56,279 nt of DNA from the NCBI GenBank assembly GCA_004020645.1, contig SAQL01000038.1:1-56279 (forward strand), written 5' to 3'. Shown here one piece after another: positions 36,101 to 44,445 of this stretch. Under the pieces are notes generated by a model, which did not search any database, was not told the origin of the DNA, and saw only the letters and a program-made list of their open reading frames with translations. A program made the translations under genes and the position numbers. The DNA comes from Mesorhizobium sp. GTDB taxonomy: Bacteria > Pseudomonadota > Alphaproteobacteria > Rhizobiales > Rhizobiaceae. The stretch's first letter is position 1; each line of letters begins with the position of its first letter.

Positions 36101-36148
36101 GAAAAGCCGAAGCGTGCCGGCTGGTGGCAGCGGAAAGGCTTTTTCTAA
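33122..36148 (+). CDS. rne: Ribonuclease E
   Basis: A 1008-residue endonuclease that initiates mRNA decay and scaffolds the degradosome. The S1 domain is split: residues 1-95 (NIYLARVTRVEPSLQAAFVE) and from about 295 (RRQYKIQEVIKRRQILLVQV). A roughly 200-residue acidic insert separates them and includes five SHDET-type repeats. The catalytic core shows the metal aspartates in VAIDVNSGRST and IVIDFIDMEENRNNR and the zinc-link CPHCGGTG. From about residue 700 the tail is disordered and charged, with RKRRKRRRRRGGKDR and short DEGREPDEGR repeats, as expected for RNA and partner binding. It ends with WWQRKGFF. ATG 33122 follows GGGGGGAAACG. Confidence 0.96.
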   Translation: MPNKMLIDASHPEETRVVVVRGNRIEEFDFESQDKKQLKGNIYLARVTRVEPSLQAAFVEYGGNRHGFLAFSEIHPDYYQIPVADRQALLRAEAQEAEDEDDDDGDGDDRQSRDRGRRGRRRGGKSRDRGEHKRDAGAADSDDSVDSNDSGSNECEHGEDAVAENVAAVSENVDTPSDTSEHREDVAGHVDASHGETSHDETSHDETSHDETSHDETGPSEGGPNSIAASIESDVISEAVAQPDSAGEATSTDNDRGMLEEVQSSHPDDHEVESVGAEDALEEARNRRKPVRRQYKIQEVIKRRQILLVQVVKEERGNKGAALTTYLSLAGRYSVLMPNTARGGGISRKITNAQDRKRLKEVVADLEVPQGMGVILRTAGESRTKAEIKRDYEYLMRLWENVRSLTLQSTAPALVYEEGSLIKRSVRDLYNKDIDEILVSGEEGYREAKDFMRMLMPSHAKVVQPFRDTTPIFVRNGIEAQLDRMLQPQVTLKSGGYIIINQTEALVAIDVNSGRSTKEHSIEDTALHTNLEAAEEVARQLRLRDLAGLIVIDFIDMEENRNNRAVEKRLKDHLKNDRARIQVGRISHFGLMEMSRQRIRASVLESTMKPCPHCGGTGHVRSDSSVALMVVRAIEEFLLKDSRSHITVRTPAATALYVLNHKRGTLVELENRFGLTITVEADDTVGAQHYAIFRGALAEKPEGFVEVRTVPAYVEPEEPADEIVIEEEEDEAVAPAEQPRQAQQPQQPRPSEDGEGRDRKRRKRRRRRGGKDRDREHGAPVEGAALSTAADGVSKTSSDEGAEADHEVPVGVTEAVEVSDDGQAPDEGREPDEGRGPDEALGKKRRRGKRGGKRNRREDGEGEFDAGTAESADRPEAEILEGVAVSGEPLAATPVEEPVDLAPANDDMPSAEKPKKPRRAAKPKKAAADVVAETPVAEPEISAEAPAPVPEETVVATVDEKPNVRPSRRKPVPVDAPVEPIVSSTVAEEEKTEEKPKRAGWWQRKGFF
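33698..33772 (+). repeat. In-frame 15-bp tandem repeat in rne
   Basis: Five units of about AGCCATGATGAGACG encode SHGET then four SHDET copies, residues 193-217, inside the acidic insert of the S1 domain. Nearly identical at DNA level, so probably recently expanded. Confidence 0.92.
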
Positions 36149-36188
36149 GCTTTTCGGTAGTTTAGCCTGATCTTTTGACCAAAAGAAT

Positions 36189-36224
36189 CCCGCGCTGTCC
36201 TGTCGACAGCGCGGGAATTTTCTT
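36189..36224 (+). terminator. Terminator of rne
   Basis: Perfect 11-base stem CCCGCGCTGTC (36189-36199) / GACAGCGCGGG (36205-36215), five-base loop, followed by AATTTTCTTG, about 40 bases after the rne stop. It may also serve the convergent glutaminase gene. Confidence 0.88.
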
Positions 36225-36262
36225 GTCTGAAGCGTCACAATCTCTATGGCGCCCCCAAATCT

Positions 36263-37192
36263 TTATGGCGCGAAGACCGACCAGTTCATCATCTTCGCCA
36301 GCCTTTCCAGCGCAATCGACCCCAGCCTGGAATTGCCGTTGGCGTTAAGGCCGGGCGACCAGACGGCGAGCGAAGCCACGCCCGGCACGATCGCCAAAAT
36401 GCCGCCGCCAACGCCGCTCTTGCCGGGGATGCCGACGCGAAAGGCGAAATCGCCGGAGCCGTCATAATGACCGCAGGTCAGCATCATCGCGCCAATGCGG
36501 CGGGCGCGCTCGGCCGAAACAACGGAATGGCCGGTCGCCGGGTTCTTGCCGCCATTGGCAAGGAAACGGCCGGCCAAAGCCAGTTGCCGGCAGCTCATGG
36601 CGATGGCGCAATGATGGAAATAGACGCCCAGCGCCAGGTCCGGCGCGTGGTTGAGATTGCCGAAGGATTTCATGTAGTTGGCAAGCGCCAAGTTGCGAAA
36701 ACCGGTGGCCCGTTCCGAAGCCGCGACCTCGCGGTCGACGATGATGGTCTCGTCGTCGGCCAGGAACTGGATGAAGCGCAGGATCTCGCCGATCGCCTCG
36801 CGCGGCTGGTGGCCGGCGAGCAGAATGTCGGAAATGACGATAGCGCCGGCATTGATGAACGGATTGCGCGGAATGCCGTTCTCATGCTCGAGCTGGACGA
36901 TCGAGTTGAACGGGTTGCCCGAAGGCTCGCGCCCGACACGCTGCCACAACGCGTCGCCGACATTGCCGAGCGCCAATGTCAGCGTGAACACCTTCGAAAT
37001 GCTCTGGATCGAAAACGGCTCATCGGCGTCGCCCGCCATCAGCACGCGACCGTCATTGGTCACGGCGGCGATACCGAACTTTTTCGGATCGACCTTGCCG
37101 AGTTGCGGAATGTAGGTCGCGACTTCGCCGCGATCCGTGCGCTCCGCCATTTCGGCGGCAATTTCGGTCAAAGCATGTTCGAGTTCCGGCAT
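36263..37192 (-). CDS. glsA: Glutaminase
   Basis: A 309-residue serine-dependent beta-lactamase-fold glutaminase, the usual length. The nucleophile is in PFSIQSISKVFTL (S-x-x-K), with later conserved segments NPFINAGAIV and GIPGKSGVGGGILA. It hydrolyses glutamine to glutamate and ammonia. Its start lies five bases after the aminotransferase gene ends on the same strand, so the two may be co-transcribed. Confidence 0.95.
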   Translation of the reverse strand: MPELEHALTEIAAEMAERTDRGEVATYIPQLGKVDPKKFGIAAVTNDGRVLMAGDADEPFSIQSISKVFTLTLALGNVGDALWQRVGREPSGNPFNSIVQLEHENGIPRNPFINAGAIVISDILLAGHQPREAIGEILRFIQFLADDETIIVDREVAASERATGFRNLALANYMKSFGNLNHAPDLALGVYFHHCAIAMSCRQLALAGRFLANGGKNPATGHSVVSAERARRIGAMMLTCGHYDGSGDFAFRVGIPGKSGVGGGILAIVPGVASLAVWSPGLNANGNSRLGSIALERLAKMMNWSVFAP

Positions 37193-37197
37193 TCGCG

Positions 37198-38346
37198 CTA
37201 CTTCAGCCAGCGTTCGAGGCGCATCATCGCCTCGACCATCTCATCGTGGCTGCCGGCGTAGGAAAAGCGCATGGTTCGATGGCCTTGAAGCGGATCGAAA
37301 TCGCGGCCAGGCGTCGCCGCCACATGCGCCTCGGCCAGCATCTTGCGCGCGAAGGCCATACTGTCGTTGGTGTGCCTGGTGACATCGCAGAAGGCGTAGA
37401 ACGCCCCGTCCATCGGTGCCGCCAGCGTAAAGCCGAGTTCCGGCAGGCGTGTCATCAAAAGCTCGCGATTCCAGGCGTAGCGCGCCTTCACCGCCTCCAA
37501 TTCCCCGGTCGCCTTGAACGCCTCGATTGCGGCGATCTGGGACAGTTCCGGCGGTGAGATGTAGAGACTCTGGGCGATGCGCTCGACCGGCCGCACCAAT
37601 GCTTCCGGCAGCACCATCCAGCCGATACGCCAACCGGTCATGCAGTAATATTTCGAGAAGGAATTGATCACCGTCACGTCCTGGCCGTAGGCAAGCGCCG
37701 TCGTGTCCGGCGCAGCGTAAGCCAGCCGGTGATAGATCTCGTCGGAGATCACGGCGGTGCCGAGCTCTTGCGCCGTCGTCACAAGCGCCGACAGCTCGTC
37801 GGCGGGGATAATTGCGCCGGTCGGATTGGCCGGGCTGGCAAACAACACGCCCTTCAGCTTCTTTTGGCGATGCGCGGCCTTCAGATGTTCGGCGTGAAGA
37901 TAGGCATCACCGTGGAGCTCGATCTCAACGATCTCGATGCCGAGCGCGGCCATGATGTTGCGATAGGCCGGATAGCCGGGTGCGGCGATGGCGACACGAT
38001 CGCCTGGATCGAACATCGCCAGAAAGGCCAGGTTGAAGGCGGCCGACGATCCGGTGGTGACGGCGATCCGGCCGGGTGAAACGGCATGCCCGTAGTGGTC
38101 GGCATAGTGCTGCGCGATCGCCTCGCGCAGCCCGGAAAGACCCAATGCGTCGGTGTAGCCGATGCGCCCCATCTTCAATGCGTTCGTCGCCGCTTGCCTG
38201 ACCCCGGCCGGCGCCGGGTCGGACGGCTGGCCAACGGCCATGGAAACAACCGGCACGCCCATTGCCTTCAGCCGATTCGCTTCCGCCAGAATGTCCATGG
38301 CGTGGAACGGCTCGACTTCGCCGCGACGCGAAAGCGATACAACCAT
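37198..38346 (-). CDS. PLP-dependent aminotransferase (class I/II)
   Basis: A 382-residue fold-type I aminotransferase. The PLP lysine lies in NSFSKYYCMTGWRIGW near residue 235, with the upstream cofactor motifs VISDEIYHRLAY and LFASPANPTGAII. The N-terminal region (ILAEANRLKAMGVPVVSMAV) fits aspartate or aromatic aminotransferases. The exact substrate is unclear. The gene is directly followed by glutaminase, which suggests a link to amino-group metabolism. No strong start alternative was seen. Confidence 0.88.
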   Translation of the reverse strand: MVVSLSRRGEVEPFHAMDILAEANRLKAMGVPVVSMAVGQPSDPAPAGVRQAATNALKMGRIGYTDALGLSGLREAIAQHYADHYGHAVSPGRIAVTTGSSAAFNLAFLAMFDPGDRVAIAAPGYPAYRNIMAALGIEIVEIELHGDAYLHAEHLKAAHRQKKLKGVLFASPANPTGAIIPADELSALVTTAQELGTAVISDEIYHRLAYAAPDTTALAYGQDVTVINSFSKYYCMTGWRIGWMVLPEALVRPVERIAQSLYISPPELSQIAAIEAFKATGELEAVKARYAWNRELLMTRLPELGFTLAAPMDGAFYAFCDVTRHTNDSMAFARKMLAEAHVAATPGRDFDPLQGHRTMRFSYAGSHDEMVEAMMRLERWLK

Positions 38347-38527
38347 TTGACCTCATTCCTGGGCGGCCCCTTGGGTCGGCCCTTTGGTCGGCACTTGTCG
38401 GCTGCCGGCGCCGAGCTTTGGCGTCCCGCGCCGCACAAATGCCCGATTGATGTGAGGATCACAAGTTCGGTAAAGTTTCAGTGCCGACTTTTCATCCTTC
38501 GCCCGCTCGTCTACCAGTGGACCTGCC

Positions 38528-39922
38528 ATGTTTAGCCGACCCAAATCGACGATAGCCAGGGCAGCGCGCGCCTTCGCGACGCTTTCGCTTGCCGCGACGG
38601 TCGCCGTGACCGGCACCATCAGCGCCTTAGCGCAAAACGTGCCGGTGGTGCGCGACGCAGAGATCGAGGCGCTGGTACGCGATTATGCGCGGCCGATCTT
38701 CCGGGCCGCGGGCCTGCCGGAAGACGGCGTCGACATCGTGCTGGTCAACGACCAGAGTTTCAACGCCTTCGTTGCCGGGTCCCGACTGTTCATCAACACC
38801 GGCGCCCTGATGACGGCGGAGACGCCCAACGAGATCATCGGCGTCATCGCACACGAAGCCGGCCACATTGCCGGTGGGCACCAGCAAAAACTGCGCAATC
38901 AGCTCGAACGCGCCAAGACGATGGCCATCATCGCGACGCTGCTTGGCGCCGGCGCCATCGTTGCCGGCGCCACCAGCAAAAGCCGGGGCCTGGCTGGCGC
39001 CGGCATGGGGGTCGCGGCTGGCGGCGGCGAGATGGCGCAGCGCAGTATCCTCGCTTATCAGCGCACCGAAGAGATGACCGCCGACCGCTCGGCGATAACC
39101 TATCTCAATGCCACCGGCCAGTCCGGCCTGGGCATGCTGAAGACCTTCGGCCGCTTTCAGAGCGCGCTCTCGCTGTCAGGGGCGCAGGTCGATCCCTACC
39201 GGATCAGCCATCCGCTGCCGCGCGAACGCATCGCTAACCTCGAAGTCCTGGTCAAGCAGAGCCCCTACGTCGACAAGGTCGATCCGAAGGCGCTGCAGCA
39301 GCGGCACGACATGATGCGCGTCAAGATCGCCGCCTATATGGGAGGTCAGGCCGCCGCATCGCGGCTGATGCGCAAGATGCCGGGCAGCCTCGCCTCGCAG
39401 TATGGCGACGCGCAGACGAGCTATCTTTTCGGCGATCTGGCCGGGGCGCTCGCCAAGACCAACGCGCTGATCAAGGCACAGCCGAAGAACCCCTATTTCC
39501 AGGAATTGCGCGGCGACATCCTGATGAAGGCGAACAGACCGAAGGCTGCCGCCGAAGCCTACGCCAAGGCGGTCAGCCTCGATCCGGCGCGATCCGGGTT
39601 GCTGTCGGTCTCCTACGGCCAGGCGCTGATGGCCATCGGCACGCCCGATTCCCTGGAGAAAGCGGTGGTGCAGATCAACAAGGGCCTCGGGCGCGACCGG
39701 GAAAACGCCGTCGGTTACCGCCATCTGGCGCAGGCCTATGGCGAGCTCGGCAACATTCCGGCCGCCGATCTTGCAACCGCCGAAGGCCATTTCTATTCCG
39801 GCGCCTACAAGGATGCCAAGATCTTCGCAATGCGCGCGCAGATGAAAATGAAGCGCGGCGAGCCGGGCTGGATCCGCGCGCAGGACATCATAAACTACGC
39901 ACCATCAGGCAAGAAAAAGTAA
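38528..39922 (+). CDS. Periplasmic M48-family metalloprotease with TPR domain (BepA-like)
   Basis: A 464-residue exported protease. The signal peptide ends ISALAQNVPV near residue 37. The zinc motif is HEAGH (H109, E110, H113) with the third ligand in EEMTADRSA. The C-terminal half, from about residue 280, contains TPR-like helices (AEAYAKAVSLDPARSGLL). The BepA group assists assembly and quality control of outer-membrane proteins; that role here is inferred. It precedes the dsbA-like gene by 87 bases, the order usual in alphaproteobacteria. Confidence 0.92.
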   Translation: MFSRPKSTIARAARAFATLSLAATVAVTGTISALAQNVPVVRDAEIEALVRDYARPIFRAAGLPEDGVDIVLVNDQSFNAFVAGSRLFINTGALMTAETPNEIIGVIAHEAGHIAGGHQQKLRNQLERAKTMAIIATLLGAGAIVAGATSKSRGLAGAGMGVAAGGGEMAQRSILAYQRTEEMTADRSAITYLNATGQSGLGMLKTFGRFQSALSLSGAQVDPYRISHPLPRERIANLEVLVKQSPYVDKVDPKALQQRHDMMRVKIAAYMGGQAAASRLMRKMPGSLASQYGDAQTSYLFGDLAGALAKTNALIKAQPKNPYFQELRGDILMKANRPKAAAEAYAKAVSLDPARSGLLSVSYGQALMAIGTPDSLEKAVVQINKGLGRDRENAVGYRHLAQAYGELGNIPAADLATAEGHFYSGAYKDAKIFAMRAQMKMKRGEPGWIRAQDIINYAPSGKKK

Positions 39923-40009
39923 ACCTTCCGGCCGTGCGCGGCGACATGTAGTCGGACCAATCGAGGTCAGACCAATCGGGCAGGAACCCAGGCAAGAGGA
40001 TTAGGGACG

Positions 40010-40813
40010 ATGAACAAGGCAATTCTGCTGGGCACCACGGGAGTGGCGGTCGCTCTCGCCATGCTGGGTTTCGGGTTCGTGACTGGAAGTCCGCAGACGG
40101 CAAAGGCCGATGCCGTGCAGATCGCCCAGGCGGCGCCCGCCGAAACCAAGATCGACCGGGCCGAAGTCGAAGGCATCATCCGCGACTATCTCCTGAAGAA
40201 CCCCGAAGTGCTGCTGGAGGCTCAGGAAGCGCTCGAGGCCAAGCAGAAGGAGGCGCAGCGCGTCGCCAGTCTCGCCATAATTCAAAATGCCAAGGACCAG
40301 ATCTTCAACTCGGCCTTCGACGGCGTCGTCGGCAATCCGAACGGCAAGGTCACCATCGTCGAGTTCTACGATTACAATTGCGGCTACTGCAAACGCGCCA
40401 TGGAGGACATGAAAACACTGACGACAGCGGATCCGGACCTGCGCTTCGTGCTCAAGGAGTTCCCGATCCTCGGCCCGGATTCGCAGAAGGCGAGCGTCGT
40501 CTCGATGGCCTTCCACCTGATGATGCCGGAGAAATACGGCGAGTTCCACAACGCGCTGCTCGGCGCCCAGGGACGCGCCACCGAAGCAGCGGCCATCAAG
40601 GTAGCGCTTTCGCTCGGCGCCGACGAAGCGACGCTGCGCGAGAAGATGAAGGACCCGTCGATCGCCGAGGCCCTCTCCAAGACCTATGACCTTGCCAACA
40701 AGCTGGCCATAACCGGAACGCCCTCCTATGTGGTCGGCAACGAGGTGGTGTTCGGGGCGCTCGGCCAGCAAGTGCTGGCGGAGAAGATCGAGGCGGCCAA
40801 GGCCGCACTCTGA
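40010..40813 (+). CDS. DsbA-family periplasmic thiol-disulfide protein
   Basis: A 267-residue thioredoxin-fold protein. An N-terminal membrane or signal helix (TTGVAVALAMLGFGFVTG) is followed by a helical arm (residues 50-95, rich in E, K and A). The active site is CGYC (C124 and C127) in VEFYDYNCGYCKRAM, and the cis-proline loop is GTPSYVVG near residue 240. The helical arm resembles ScsC/DsbA-like proteins that oligomerise, so it could be an oxidase or an isomerase. It lies between the M48 protease and aroQ. ATG 40010 follows TAGGGACG. Confidence 0.9.
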   Translation: MNKAILLGTTGVAVALAMLGFGFVTGSPQTAKADAVQIAQAAPAETKIDRAEVEGIIRDYLLKNPEVLLEAQEALEAKQKEAQRVASLAIIQNAKDQIFNSAFDGVVGNPNGKVTIVEFYDYNCGYCKRAMEDMKTLTTADPDLRFVLKEFPILGPDSQKASVVSMAFHLMMPEKYGEFHNALLGAQGRATEAAAIKVALSLGADEATLREKMKDPSIAEALSKTYDLANKLAITGTPSYVVGNEVVFGALGQQVLAEKIEAAKAAL

Positions 40814-40930
40814 TCGGCTTCGGCGCAAGCCATTTTCCGCCTGTTGTGGACAGCGAAAGAACCCACTTGCGCTCTTTTCGCAGGCGTCTAAGCCCATTAT
40901 AGAGGTCCGGCGCGCCGACTGATGCCGGCG

Positions 40931-41004
40931 CTGATGTGGTGGATTTGAAGTTCCTGCTACTTTGGTGGCATCAGCGCTCAGGAACTTCAAATCCACCACA
41001 TCAG
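40931..41004. repeat. 26-bp perfect inverted repeat (first of two hairpins)
   Basis: Arms 40931-40956 and 40979-41004 are exact reverse complements (left arm begins CTGATGTGGTGGATTTGAAG), separated by 22 bases. Confidence 0.92.
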
Positions 41005-41018
41005 AAATGTATAAATTG

Positions 41019-41097
41019 CCAGTGTGGCTTTGAATCCGAAATTCGTTCAAAGCGCTGCTCCAAGGTATTGCGAATTTCGGATTCAAAACCACACTGG
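41019..41097. repeat. 27-bp inverted repeat (second of two hairpins)
   Basis: Arms 41019-41045 and 41071-41097 match at 26 of 27 positions (left arm begins CCAGTGTGGCTTTGAATCCG), separated by 25 bases. It ends 16 bases before the aroQ start. Confidence 0.92.
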
Positions 41098-41113
41098 GAA
41101 AAAGGTCGGCATT

Positions 41114-41548
41114 TTGAAAACGGTTTTCGTCCTGAACGGTCCAAACCTCAACGCGCTCGGCAAGCGCGAGCCGGGCATCTATGGCGGCAAGACGCTTGCC
41201 GCGATCGCCGACGATTGCAAGCAGGCAGGTGCGGCGCTTGGGCTCGAGATCGATTTCCGTCATTCGAACCATGAGGGCGACCTCGTCGACTGGATACAGG
41301 AAGCCGCCGACAAGGCTGTTGGCATCGTCATCAATCCGGGCGCCTACAGCCACACCTCGATCGCCATTCACGACGCCATCCGCTCAGTCGCCCCATTGCC
41401 CGTCGCCGAAGTTCATCTTTCCAACATCCATGCGCGGGAATCATTCCGCCACGTCTCCATGGTCTCGCCGGTCGCCGTCGGCGTGATCTGCGGGTTCGGG
41501 CCGCTCGGCTACACACTGGCGCTGCAGGCGCTGGCCGCACGCCTATGA
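41114..41548 (+). CDS. aroQ: 3-dehydroquinate dehydratase, type II
   Basis: A 144-residue type II dehydroquinase, typical length, catalysing the third step of the shikimate pathway. It begins with TTG 41114, giving MKTVFVLNGPNLNALGKREP, preceded by AAAGG; upstream in-frame codons belong to the hairpin region and are rejected. The catalytic tyrosine is in GIYGG (residues about 24-28), followed by DFRHSNHEGDLVDWI and INPGAYSHTSIAI. The stop overlaps an ATG of the accB frame, although accB more likely begins at 41575. The UUG start plus upstream hairpin may keep expression low. Confidence 0.94.
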   Translation: MKTVFVLNGPNLNALGKREPGIYGGKTLAAIADDCKQAGAALGLEIDFRHSNHEGDLVDWIQEAADKAVGIVINPGAYSHTSIAIHDAIRSVAPLPVAEVHLSNIHARESFRHVSMVSPVAVGVICGFGPLGYTLALQALAARL

Positions 41549-41574
41549 CCGGCCAACAAACAGAAGGCTCGAAA

Positions 41575-42033
41575 ATGTCGATAAAGAAGAATGGTGTTGA
41601 CCAGCAGCTTATCCGCGATCTGGCGGGCATACTGAACGACACCAACCTCACCGAGATCGAGGTCGAGCTGGGCGACTTGAAGGTGCGAGTGTCGCGACAG
41701 GCGCCGGCCGTCCATGCGGTCGCCGCACCGCAGCCCGCCTATGCGCCGCCGGCAGCGCAGCCGTTGGCCGCAGCCGCGCCGGCAGCGGCCGACGTGTCCA
41801 AGAATGCGGTGGCCTCGCCCATGGTCGGCACCGCCTACCTGGCGCCGTCGCCCGACGCCAAGGCGTTCATCGAAGTCGGCCAGCAGGTGAAGGAAGGCCA
41901 GACGCTGCTGATCATCGAGGCGATGAAGACGATGAACCAGATCCCCTCGCCCCGTGCCGGCACGGTGACGGCGATCCTGTTCGAGGATGCGCAGCCGGTC
42001 GAATACGGCATGCCGCTCGTCGTGATCGAGTAG
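41575..42033 (+). CDS. accB: Biotin carboxyl carrier protein of acetyl-CoA carboxylase
   Basis: A 152-residue BCCP. A conserved N-terminal helix domain (VDQQLIRDLAGILNDTNLTE) is followed by an Ala/Pro-rich linker (residues about 45-80) and the biotinyl domain. The biotinylated lysine is in IIEAMKTMNQIPSP; threonine follows the lysine where many BCCPs have leucine. ATG 41575 with AAGG eight bases upstream is preferred; ATG 41545, overlapping the aroQ stop, is possible. Works with accC next door. Confidence 0.94.
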   Translation: MSIKKNGVDQQLIRDLAGILNDTNLTEIEVELGDLKVRVSRQAPAVHAVAAPQPAYAPPAAQPLAAAAPAAADVSKNAVASPMVGTAYLAPSPDAKAFIEVGQQVKEGQTLLIIEAMKTMNQIPSPRAGTVTAILFEDAQPVEYGMPLVVIE

Positions 42034-42052
42034 AGCCGGGAACAGCCGAAAG

Positions 42053-43396
42053 ATGTTCCAGAAAATCCTCATCGCCAATCGCGGCGAAATCGCTCTGAGG
42101 GTGCTGCGCGCCTGCAAGGAGCTCGGCATCCAGACGGTGGTGGTGCATTCGACCGCCGACGCCGACGCCATGCATGTGCGGCTTGCCGACGAGAGCGTCT
42201 GCATCGGCCCGCCGCCGTCGCGCGACAGCTATCTCAACATCCACCAGATCGTCGCGGCCTGCGAGATCACCGGCGCCGACGCGGTGCATCCGGGCTACGG
42301 CTTCCTGTCGGAGAATGCCAAATTCGCCGATATCCTCGCCGCGCACAACATCACCTTCATCGGACCGACCGGCGATCACATCCGCATCATGGGCGACAAG
42401 ATCGAGGCCAAGCGCACTGCAAAGCGTCTTGGCATTCCGGTGGTGCCCGGGTCCGACGGCGCGGTCACCGAGGAAAAGGAAGCCAGGCGCATCGCCGCCG
42501 AGATCGGCTATCCCGTGATCATCAAGGCGTCGGCCGGCGGCGGCGGACGCGGCATGAAAGTGGCGCGCAGCGAAACCGATCTTGTCGTCGCGCTGCAGAC
42601 GGCGCGCTCAGAAGCCGGTGCCGCCTTCGGCGACGACGCCGTCTACATCGAGAAGTATCTCGAAAAGCCGCGCCACATCGAGGTGCAGGTATTCGGTGAC
42701 GGTGCCGGCCACGGCGTGCATTTCGGCGAGCGCGACTGCTCGCTGCAGCGCCGTCACCAGAAAGTCTGGGAAGAAGCACCATCGCCGGCGCTCAATGCCG
42801 AGGAGCGCGGGCATATCGGCGGCGTCTGCGCCAGGGCGATCGCCGATCTCGGCTATTCCGGCGCCGGCACCATCGAATTCCTTTACGAGAACGGCGAATT
42901 CTACTTCATCGAGATGAATACGCGCCTGCAGGTCGAGCATCCGGTAACCGAGGCGATCACCGGCATCGACCTCGTGCATGAGCAGATCCGCGTCGCCTCG
43001 GGCGCTGGGCTTTCGGTGCGCCAGGAAGATATCCGCTTCCAGGGCCATGCCATCGAATGCCGCATCAATGCCGAAGATGCGCGCACCTTCACGCCCTCAC
43101 CCGGCACGATCACCCACTTCCACACACCGGGCGGCCTCGGCATCCGTGTCGATTCCGGCGTCTATTCCGGCTATAAGATCCCGCCCTACTACGACAGCCT
43201 GATCGGCAAGCTGATCGTGCACGGCCGCAACCGCGTCGAATGCATGATGCGGCTGCGGCGGGCGCTCGACGAATTCGTCGTCGATGGCATCAAGACGACG
43301 CTGCCGCTGTTTCGCGATCTCGTCGGCAATGCCGATATCGCCAATGGCGAGTATGACATCCACTGGCTGGAAAAATATCTGGCCGAAGAGGATTAG
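42053..43396 (+). CDS. accC: Biotin carboxylase subunit of acetyl-CoA carboxylase
   Basis: A 447-residue ATP-grasp enzyme that carboxylates biotin on AccB. It starts MFQKILIANRGEIALRVLRA; the glycine-rich ATP loop is KASAGGGGRGMKV near residue 160, and the catalytic region reads FIEMNTRLQVEHPVTE near residue 290. The C-terminus is typical. It starts 19 bases after accB. Confidence 0.96.
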   Translation: MFQKILIANRGEIALRVLRACKELGIQTVVVHSTADADAMHVRLADESVCIGPPPSRDSYLNIHQIVAACEITGADAVHPGYGFLSENAKFADILAAHNITFIGPTGDHIRIMGDKIEAKRTAKRLGIPVVPGSDGAVTEEKEARRIAAEIGYPVIIKASAGGGGRGMKVARSETDLVVALQTARSEAGAAFGDDAVYIEKYLEKPRHIEVQVFGDGAGHGVHFGERDCSLQRRHQKVWEEAPSPALNAEERGHIGGVCARAIADLGYSGAGTIEFLYENGEFYFIEMNTRLQVEHPVTEAITGIDLVHEQIRVASGAGLSVRQEDIRFQGHAIECRINAEDARTFTPSPGTITHFHTPGGLGIRVDSGVYSGYKIPPYYDSLIGKLIVHGRNRVECMMRLRRALDEFVVDGIKTTLPLFRDLVGNADIANGEYDIHWLEKYLAEED

Positions 43397-43425
43397 GTCG
43401 TGAACTTATAGAATATAATGACGCG

Positions 43426-44043
43426 ATGACCCGTCCCTACGCGCCAGGCTATCGCATCCCGACCGACCTGTTGCTCAAGGCCTACGCCTCGGGCGTCTTC
43501 CCGATGGCCGAAAGCGCCACAGATCCCGAAGTGTTCTGGGTGCGGCCGGAAACGCGCGGCATCATCCCGCTGGATGGTTTTCACACGCCCAAAAGCCTGA
43601 GGAAGGCGATCCGGAAAAACCTGTTCGACATACGGTTCGATTTCGACTTCGAGGCGACCATCGATGGCTGCGCCGAGAGGCGCGAGGAACGGCGGTCGAC
43701 CTGGATCAATGCGCCGATCCGCGAGGCCTATGTCGAACTCCATCGGATGGGCCATTGCCATTCGGTCGAAGCCTGGCGCGAGGGTCGGCTGGTTGGCGGT
43801 CTCTACGGCGTGTCTCTCGGCCGGGTGTTCTTCGGCGAAAGCATGTTCGCCAGGGAAACGGACGCGTCGAAGGTCTGCCTGGTGCACCTGGTCGAACGCC
43901 TCAAGCAACGACACTTCGCCTTGCTCGACACGCAGTTCACCACCGAGCACCTCAAACGCTTCGGCGCGGTCGACGTGCCAAGGGGCAAATACGAAAAGAT
44001 GCTGGCCGACGCGCTGAAGGGCGAGGCAGTCTTTTTCCCATGA
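43426..44043 (+). CDS. aat: Leucyl/phenylalanyl-tRNA-protein transferase
   Basis: A 205-residue transferase of the N-end-rule pathway: it adds Leu or Phe to proteins with basic N-termini for degradation by ClpAPS. Family hallmarks are LLKAYASGVFPMAE near the start, FWVRPETRGIIPLDGFH, and later LVGGLYGVSLGRVFFGESMF, which lines the active site. It starts 29 bases after accC. TATAAT lies seven bases before the ATG; a leaderless transcript is possible but no convincing -35 box is seen. Confidence 0.95.
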   Translation: MTRPYAPGYRIPTDLLLKAYASGVFPMAESATDPEVFWVRPETRGIIPLDGFHTPKSLRKAIRKNLFDIRFDFDFEATIDGCAERREERRSTWINAPIREAYVELHRMGHCHSVEAWREGRLVGGLYGVSLGRVFFGESMFARETDASKVCLVHLVERLKQRHFALLDTQFTTEHLKRFGAVDVPRGKYEKMLADALKGEAVFFP

Positions 44044-44067
44044 TCTGCGCCAAAGGTCGGGTTTTGG

Positions 44068-44445
44068 TCAGCTTTTTGCGGCAGGCTCAAGAGGCGTCTG
44101 CGCGTGGAACATCATCTTCCAGCCATTGACGCGATGGACATAGCCGGTGCTGACCAGCGCCGCATAAGGCTCGCCATTCTCGCGCGTGGCATGGGCCTCA
44201 TAGGTCAGCATCACAATGTCGCTGCCCGGCTCGATGATGCCCTTGAGGTCGATGTCGAGATTGCGCCAGCGATTTGGGTCCGTCGCGGTTTCGGCCAGAT
44301 CGGCGTTGCTCATCGTTTGCGCCATGTTTGGGAAAGCCACGAGGCATTCGGTGTCGGCGTTGGCTTTGAAATAGGCAGCATCGCCGGTCCAGAACCCTTT
44401 TTCGAGTTCGAGAAGCTCGCTTTTATTAGCCATCATAGCCGTCAT
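44068..44445 (-). CDS. NTF2-like / DUF4440-type small protein
   Basis: A 125-residue protein with a SnoaL/NTF2-like cone-fold pattern: helical LLELEKGFWTGDAAYFKANA followed by strands (DIVMLTYEAHA, YAALVSTGYVHRVNGWKMMF). Such proteins can be isomerases or binding proteins; no catalytic residue is clear. ATG 44445 follows GGAGATG. It is convergent with aat. Confidence 0.72.
   Translation of the reverse strand: MTAMMANKSELLELEKGFWTGDAAYFKANADTECLVAFPNMAQTMSNADLAETATDPNRWRNLDIDLKGIIEPGSDIVMLTYEAHATRENGEPYAALVSTGYVHRVNGWKMMFHAQTPLEPAAKS

Larger units (their letters stand above)
40814..41113. other. dsbA-aroQ spacer filled by two large hairpins
   Basis: The 300-base spacer has no gene. It is dominated by the two inverted repeats at 40931-41004 and 41019-41097. 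Some hairpin sequence lies within 20 bases of the aroQ start. Confidence 0.6.
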
